Assembly: GCA_028554755.1 (NCBI GenBank)
Contig: JAPTOF010000005.1
Coordinates: 7,573,501-7,637,500 of the forward strand
Length of the DNA stretch: 64,000 nucleotides
From: Cordia subcordata
Taxonomy: Eukaryota > Streptophyta > Magnoliopsida > Boraginales > Cordiaceae
Direction of reading: 5' to 3'
Shown here in pieces: positions 59,801 to 64,000 of the stretch (positions are counted from its first letter, which is position 1; each line of letters starts with the position of its first letter). The translations under genes were made by a program, and so were the position numbers. Below the pieces are notes generated by a model. It had not been told where the DNA came from. It saw nothing but the letters and a program-made list of their open reading frames with translations, and made no database searches.

Positions 59801-61693
59801 AATTCAGAAACTAAGCTGTCCACGTACCATAATTTAAGGACGTGTAGAATAATTAACCCAATTATCCACTATAATGACTAATTAATTACGAATGGGAATG
59901 TGTAATGTGTAGGTTGACTTAGTTCTTTTTGGGCATGTTCACAACTACGAGAGAACCTGTGCCGTGTACCAAAAGCAATGCAAGGCTATGCCAAAGAAAG
60001 ATGAGACTGGAATTGACACGTATGACAACACTAATTACACTGCTCCTGTTCATGTGGTCATCGGAATGGCTGGCTTCACCTTGGATAAGTTCTCGTTCAG
60101 CGTAAGTCCATCAAAAGATTTTGAATGTTTTAAAGTTCTTTTTTTAGTCCCTTTTTACTTTTCAAACAAAACACGATATTTGTTCAAATTTGACTGATAT
60201 GATCTAGACAATTAATAGTATTTAAATTCCAAAAAAAAATGAGAAATGAGAGAGAGAATTTTTTTAAAAAAATTTAAATGGATGGCTAATATATTTTTTA
60301 TCCACCCATACTGGTCAGGATTCTCCTGATATCAATATAAGAGAATTTTAATCTCTTTTTATAAAGGGATATGTATGTTATGTTTTGGAAGAAAGATAGA
60401 GATTTATTTTGATGACAACACAAGAGTTTTATCCTATACTTTTTTAAGAAAGACTAATTATTATTTCAACTCAAAATAAAGAAAAAAATATTTTTCTGAA
60501 AAATATAGAAATTTTTAACTTTTTTAGGCTTAATGTTATATAGCAATCATATCTCAGATTTCCAATGAAGTTCATCGCCCCTGGTAGATTGTACATGCAC
60601 GCACCTTACATTATTTATCAACAAAATGGAAAAAGAAAAAGGAAATTAGGGAAAAAAGGGTCTAATCTTCATATTTTTGTGACTTGAAATTGTTTTTTTT
60701 TTTGTCGGAAACTTGAAATTGTTGAGTACGTGTAAATATATTTCTTATAGTTCCCCTCATGGATGGGTAGGTTGAAGATTGGAGCTTGTCACGAATTTCT
60801 GAATATGGCTATGCGAGAGTGCATGCTACGAAGAAAGAGCTGAAACTTGAGGTCAGTTTATCTATTTTTACTACTATTACATGAGAAGATCAATAAGGAA
60901 TTAATTCTGTATAAAATAAATTATGTGACGCAATCTTTAGCCACTATAAAAAGTTAAACTAGTAGTTATATATATTTTGTTTCCTAATTATGTTTAAAGT
61001 GTAACAAAATTAATTAATTACATTTAGCCCAAGTGTAGGAATATTTTCAGTGTAACTAAAAATTGATACTACACTTGAAAATGTTACTAATATTTGTTAT
61101 ACTTGAACGCTTTGGAAGTGTAGCTAATGTAACTAATATATGCATGCACACCAAATGAAATTCAGATCTTATTACACTTTCAGGTATAATAAATGCATTC
61201 CTCTTTCAAATTTATATTAGTTACGCTTTCAAATGTAGAAAACTCTTTGCTATCCTTAAAAGAATAAATATAGAGATTCTAATATGATTATTCTATTATG
61301 GTTGGATAGATGACAAATATGTATAAATATGCAAAAAACCATAACTAAAATTAAAGTTAGCATGTTATTCTTCTACGCTTACTCGAATCGTAACAAAATA
61401 TGCAGAGATGCTAGCTTGAAATCTTGTAGTAAACTTATGCAAAGAAGTAGGAAACTTCCCAAATATCTAACATTATGTTTTTTTGTTTGCGGATATTCAA
61501 TTAAATTTTCAATTCATCTCCAAACCTTTTGTTTTTATTTTTTGTCATTAGTTTCAGAGTTGAATCTTCTAGTAAAATATTACATTAATTATGAGGTGCA
61601 GCACGTGTTCAGAAATCTTGTTTTCCTATGATGCAGTTCGTTAACGCAAATACAACAAAGGTCGAAGACAGCTTCCAAATCACGAAAAGCTAA
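47439..61693 (+). CDS. PAP27: Purple acid phosphatase, PAP1/PAP24/PAP27 type, thirteen exons
   Basis: Exons: 47439-47788, 48579-48666, 52239-52505, 53490-53598, 54868-54982, 55390-55522, 56132-56319, 57039-57225, 59028-59095, 59375-59474, 59913-60101, 60771-60851, 61637-61693. They join in phase to 643 residues. Two adjacent Met codons (47439, 47442) can start it. A hydrophobic N-terminus (about 10-30) looks like a secretory signal. A fibronectin-like N-terminal domain (to about residue 325) precedes the metallophosphatase domain. All seven dinuclear-metal ligands are present: Asp339 in GDMG, Asp381 and Tyr384 in GDISY, Asn414 in GNHE, His503 in AGHRPMY, His543 and His545 in GHVH. The enzyme hydrolyses phosphate monoesters, probably in the secretory pathway or wall. 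Some homologues are labelled probable inactive; that label does not follow from these ligands. Exon 12 uses acceptor GGGTAG at 60770. The symbol is by resemblance and could equally be PAP1 or PAP24. Confidence 0.92.
47822..48105. mobile_element. Possible MITE in phosphatase intron 1
   Basis: The left end TCTGTTTGGTATAAG and right end CTCATTCCAAACACATC are weak inverted repeats. The interior repeats AGTTTATTTTGAGTTTTC-type sequence twice. Confidence 0.4.
50352..51519. mobile_element. TIR element of about 1.17 kb in phosphatase intron 2
   Basis: The left terminus TCTATTTGATATGATAAAAT pairs with the right end, which in reverse complement reads TTCATTTGATATGATGGAAT. Similarity continues inward for about 45 bp. 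A direct repeat CCTAAGTG flanks it (50344-50351 and 51520-51527). An 8-bp duplication fits hAT, though the TIR sequence is not one I recognise. No transposase is encoded. Confidence 0.65.
51683..51810 (+). mobile_element. Possible decayed SINE in phosphatase intron 2
   Basis: CTAATGATCAAGTGGCA resembles a pol III A box. GAGGTCTAGCAATCAATT is a poor B box, and an A-rich end follows. No TSD was seen. Confidence 0.3.
51873..52115. mobile_element. MITE of the GTTTGGATTGG family in phosphatase intron 2
   Basis: The left end GGCCTGGTTTAGATTGG pairs with the right end CTAATTCTAATAGGCC. TTA-like duplications may flank it. The interior folds through A- and T-runs. It lies about 120 bp upstream of exon 3. 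Confidence 0.55.
53206..53426. mobile_element. MITE of the GTTTGGATTGG family in phosphatase intron 3
   Basis: The best-preserved member: TTAAGGACATGTTTGGATTG at the left against CCAATCCAAACGGGCCTTAA at the right, with TTAA on both outer edges. It lies 64 bp upstream of exon 4. Confidence 0.7.
53818..53853. repeat. (TA)n microsatellite
   Basis: About 17 uninterrupted TA units in phosphatase intron 4. Confidence 0.95.
54081..54200. mobile_element. Tourist-like hairpin MITE, 120 bp, phosphatase intron 4
   Basis: The arms GAGGGTGTTTGGCTTTGCTT and AAGCAAAGCCAAACACCCTC are perfect inverse complements over 20 bp, and pairing continues inward. TAA flanks both sides (54078-54080, 54201-54203). It is younger than the copy at 27832 judging by arm identity. 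It sits inside another hairpin-like repeat (about 54066-54550) built from AAGTGCTTATAAGC words. Confidence 0.9.
55022..55130 (-). mobile_element. SINE copy in phosphatase intron 5
   Basis: On the minus strand TAGCTAAGTGGTTGAGTGA (A-box-like) is followed by ACCTAGACTCAAATC (B-box-like) and a G-rich end GGGGTGGGGATGGGG, the same layout as the SINE at 32038. The tail and TSD are not preserved. Confidence 0.55.
55139..55345. repeat. Degenerate TAGTATTT simple-sequence tract
   Basis: About twenty imperfect repeats of TAGTATT(T/A) and TATTATT occupy the last part of phosphatase intron 5. Confidence 0.85.
57341..57776. mobile_element. Diverged relative of the Tourist-like family in phosphatase intron 8
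   Basis: The left end GGGTGTTTGAGAG and the right end GCAAAGCCAAACACTCTC carry the family termini; AAGTTGGCC and GTGCTTATAAGCA words lie inside. TAA occurs at both borders. It is longer and more worn than the 120-bp copies. Confidence 0.5.
59520..59862. mobile_element. Possible Mutator-like MITE in phosphatase intron 10
   Basis: The left end GGGTGTTAATTCCTCC and the right end GTAGAATAATTAACCC are imperfect inverted repeats. Internal phrases such as TTTGGTCCATAAACTATT are typical of this plant repeat class. No certain TSD. Confidence 0.45.
60952..61240. mobile_element. Left end of a CACTA-like element in phosphatase intron 12
   Basis: CACTATAAAAAGTTAAACTA at 60952 matches, in inverse orientation, the terminus at 16954, and agreement extends about 60 bp. 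It is followed by repeated GTGTAAC/GTTACA-type words as in subterminal regions. No right end was identified. Confidence 0.5.
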
Positions 61694-62269
61694 AGAAAGG
61701 ATGGAAAGATTTGTACCATAAAATAACTCGATTATGTCTAAATTGTAAACTAATTGTGATAGGTTAATTTTGAACAAAAATTGTAATTCAGAGAGGAGTT
61801 GAGTGTTTGTTAGTTTTAGTCCCAAAAGAAAAAACGGTGTTTAGGTTATAGGGGCTTGTAAGAATATGATACTTTGGAAGATGTGTATTAATAATTAGAG
61901 TATAAACTTTCTATTTAAAAACATGTTTCTTCTATAAATAAGCAGAGTTTAAACTTTCACTTTGAAAACATGCTTATACACACATAATGGGAAAATTTCA
62001 CAAATTAATCTTTATTTCTTTCTTATTTATTTAAATTATTTTCTATTATTTTAAAATATTTAAATTAATCCCTATTATTTCATAAAATATATAAACTAGT
62101 CCTCATATTTACAAAATAATCAAACTAGTACCTAGTATATAGAAACATTCATTTTAGTGTTCAATGTTTCATAAAACTATTCAATGATTAGATGAGAGAG
62201 AAAATGTTAAAGTAGAAGCATAAAGAAACACAATTTCAAAGAATTTGACATTCGTGGAGATGTAAACTC
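61694..62269. other. Phosphatase 3' UTR and intergenic DNA
   Basis: The 3' UTR starts after the stop codon at 61693. Near 61990-62150 the phrase AAATTAATCCCTATTATTT recurs in variant forms, suggesting a small decayed repeat. No gene is visible. Confidence 0.45.
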
Positions 62270-63260
62270 TTTTGGTTTGAATATCCATACACCTATAACC
62301 CTTTATGGTAGCACAATAGCCAGGAAAATACATGCTACTACTCTATTTTGTAACTTTGTGCTTATAGTATGGTCTAATCCAAGGGAAACAAAGACAGCCA
62401 AACATCTTGAGAAGAGTGTAATCAGATATTTGACTATAAAGACATTGGAAGGGTGATTGATTATTGAGGACTGGTGTAGGCAGTCTATTAATGAGATGAT
62501 TAGTAGCAGACAGAGCTTCCAACCAAAACTGACTTGCTAGTTTGCAATGATTAAGCAAGGAAAGCACAGTTTCAATAAAATGAGCGTGTTTCCTTTCTAC
62601 TCTACCATTTTGTTGTGATGTGTGAGGAAAGGTGGTGTGATATACTATGCCTTGATCTTGCAGAAGAGTTTTGAATTGATGACTAAGAAATTCACCACCA
62701 TTGTCAGTTCTTAATATTCTGATGGTCGTATGAAACTATATTTGTACCATTGAATTATATACAGTGAAAGAATGTAGAGCATCAACCTTAGACTTTAATG
62801 GATATATCTAGGAATATCTAGTAAAATCATCCACAAAAATGATATAATATTGAAATCCCATACAAGACTTTATTGGGGAAGGCCCCACACATCAGAATGT
62901 ACAAGATTAAAAGCTGCAATACTTTTATTAGAAGAACTAAGAAATGGTAACTGATAAGATTTTGCTGTAGCACAATCAAAATAGTGATTACATGAAAATG
63001 ATAAAGGAACAGACAACACAGAAGAAATGGCTAAGGTAGCAAACTTAAAGGGATGTCCCAATTTGAGGTGCCATAATCTTGAAGAAGTTTGATCTTGATA
63101 AGGAGCGAGACATTGAAAAATAGTTGGAGAAGCAAGACTGGAGTTAATAGTTGAGGAGTGCAATATTGATGGTAATGGATACAAACCATTCTCACATGGG
63201 CCCCTGAACCTCACCATATAAGTATGATTGTCTTGGATTTGCCCTCCCTTAGAGTCAAAC
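62270..63260 (-). pseudogene. Ty1/Copia polyprotein remnant: GAG-pre-integrase and integrase
   Basis: On the minus strand a GAG-pre-integrase block (LWHLKLGHP near 63085, FNLVHSDVWG near 62890) is followed by an integrase core with the three catalytic positions readable: Asp in FVDDFTRY (near 62835), Asp in LRTDNGGEF (near 62720) and Glu in QNGRVERKH (near 62610). The downstream block NHLINRLPTPVL and MFGCLCFP follows to 62343. A frameshift lies after DVWG near 62885, and in-frame stops follow near 62815 and 62745. It cannot make a working enzyme. RT and RNase H are absent, as are LTRs. Confidence 0.85.
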
Positions 63261-64000
63261 AAGTGGCAAATGAGTTGCATACTGTGTACTAAAAGAATGT
63301 GCCATATATGCTCCAGTCGGCTGAAGAGGAGTGATGTAATACTCTGACATATATGATGTAAATGCAGGGTCCATGTTAGAAGGTGGTATAGCATCTTCAT
63401 AATGCATTTCCTATTCATATGTGTCATGTGCATCTATAGGGCCAGATGTGGACAGTTTTGCAATTGCATTTGGTATGTCATCAAATTGTTTATGTCTATC
63501 AAGAGTATTCAACATTCTACTGCTGGACTTATTTATCTTAGGCAACACATTATGTGATATCCCTATTGACAAATCATTTATATGTTGTGCCTCAGTAACC
63601 TGTCGTATAAGTATAAATTTACTAAATTATTATATGCAACAAGAAATATACATGCAAGACAAATTACATAAAGAACATAAGTGAATTAGGGGGAAAATAA
63701 AACAAACATACCACCACATCAAGAAGAGACCCAAGCCAAGTAAGAAATAGAAATGTGATACACCTATACCATGCCTTATAATCTAGAGATGGCTCATCAT
63801 ATCCCAGTATACTGTCCAAAATATAGTTATGATGTTGATCCCATATGTCTCTATCGCTTTGGTGACATTCTTTCTAGTCAGTTGTCCACTTTCTTAAATC
63901 AATCTTATGGAGTTCACTGGAATACATACATGGTGAAGGTATATCGTGTTGCCACCCAAATTGCCTCATCACTTAAGCTGGGTAGTGATACTCTACTATA
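63261..64000 (-). pseudogene. Plant-mobile-domain (PMD) protein pseudogene, truncated by the window edge
   Basis: On the minus strand the end of the window reads VEYHYPA, a stop, then VMRQFGWQHDIPSPC, SSELHKIDLRKW, a stop, then DQHHNYIL and WYRCITF. This is the C-terminal part of the PMD domain found in MAIN-like and 'serine/threonine phosphatase 7 long form' proteins, many of which derive from transposons. A GTATG donor near 63711 and an acceptor ACGACAG|GTTACTGAGG near 63603 mark an intron, and the reading continues to a stop at 63411 and beyond it (DAIPPSNMDPAFTS). Homology passes into Copia near 63260. In-frame stops make it a pseudogene. Confidence 0.65.

Noticed and set aside
63421..63684. 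87-codon plus-strand frame
   Set aside because: Antisense to the PMD pseudogene exon, which explains its composition.
1..64000. CRISPR arrays, rRNA genes, intact tRNA genes, organellar insertions
   Set aside because: Looked for and not seen; the only tRNA-like boxes belong to SINEs.

Overview
This window is nuclear DNA from a eudicot plant. Genes are split by GT-AG introns, AT-rich intergenic DNA dominates, and the remaining space is filled with LTR retrotransposon pieces, MITEs, SINE and LINE remnants. I cannot name the species. Four host genes are supported. Two are paralogous SCARECROW-LIKE 3 (SCL3) GRAS regulators on the minus strand (5533-6954 and 34759-36183). One is a five-exon TRICHOME BIREFRINGENCE-LIKE (TBL) polysaccharide O-acetyltransferase on the plus strand (23688-28287). 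One is a thirteen-exon purple acid phosphatase of the PAP1/PAP24/PAP27 type on the plus strand (47439-61693). I assembled both multi-exon genes by hand from splice sites, reading phase and family homology.

Layout: 1-5.5 kb is AT-rich with a Mutator-like foldback element and a PIF/Harbinger-like MITE. 5.5-9.4 kb holds SCL3 copy A, its 5' leader intron, and a small LTR element (375 bp) inserted 13 bases upstream of the start codon. 9.5-20.2 kb is a graveyard of Copia, Gypsy-like and CACTA-like pieces, ending in two fused TRIM elements. 20.2-23.7 kb contains a nested hAT element. 23.7-28.3 kb is the TBL gene. 28.3-34.7 kb has a SINE with a 16-bp target-site duplication and a LINE remnant. 34.7-37.5 kb is SCL3 copy B with its homologous leader. 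37.5-47.4 kb has another TRIM, a long-TIR element, a GC-rich hAT MITE and a degenerate hAT transposase. 47.4-61.7 kb is the phosphatase, whose introns are full of small transposons. 61.7-64 kb holds a broken Copia integrase region joined to a broken plant-mobile-domain gene.

The host genes do not form a pathway or operon. The two SCL3 copies and their upstream DNA are a proximal segmental duplication about 29 kb apart in the same orientation. The phosphatase and the TBL protein both carry N-terminal hydrophobic segments that suggest entry into the secretory pathway.

The most informative signals are two. The first is the TRIM-like insertion in the SCL3-A leader: the paralogue preserves the empty site, and the insertion adds upstream ATGs and a potential new splice acceptor. 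The second is a composite of two different TRIMs sharing one perfect 5-bp target-site duplication. No CRISPR arrays, rRNA genes or intact tRNA genes were seen.
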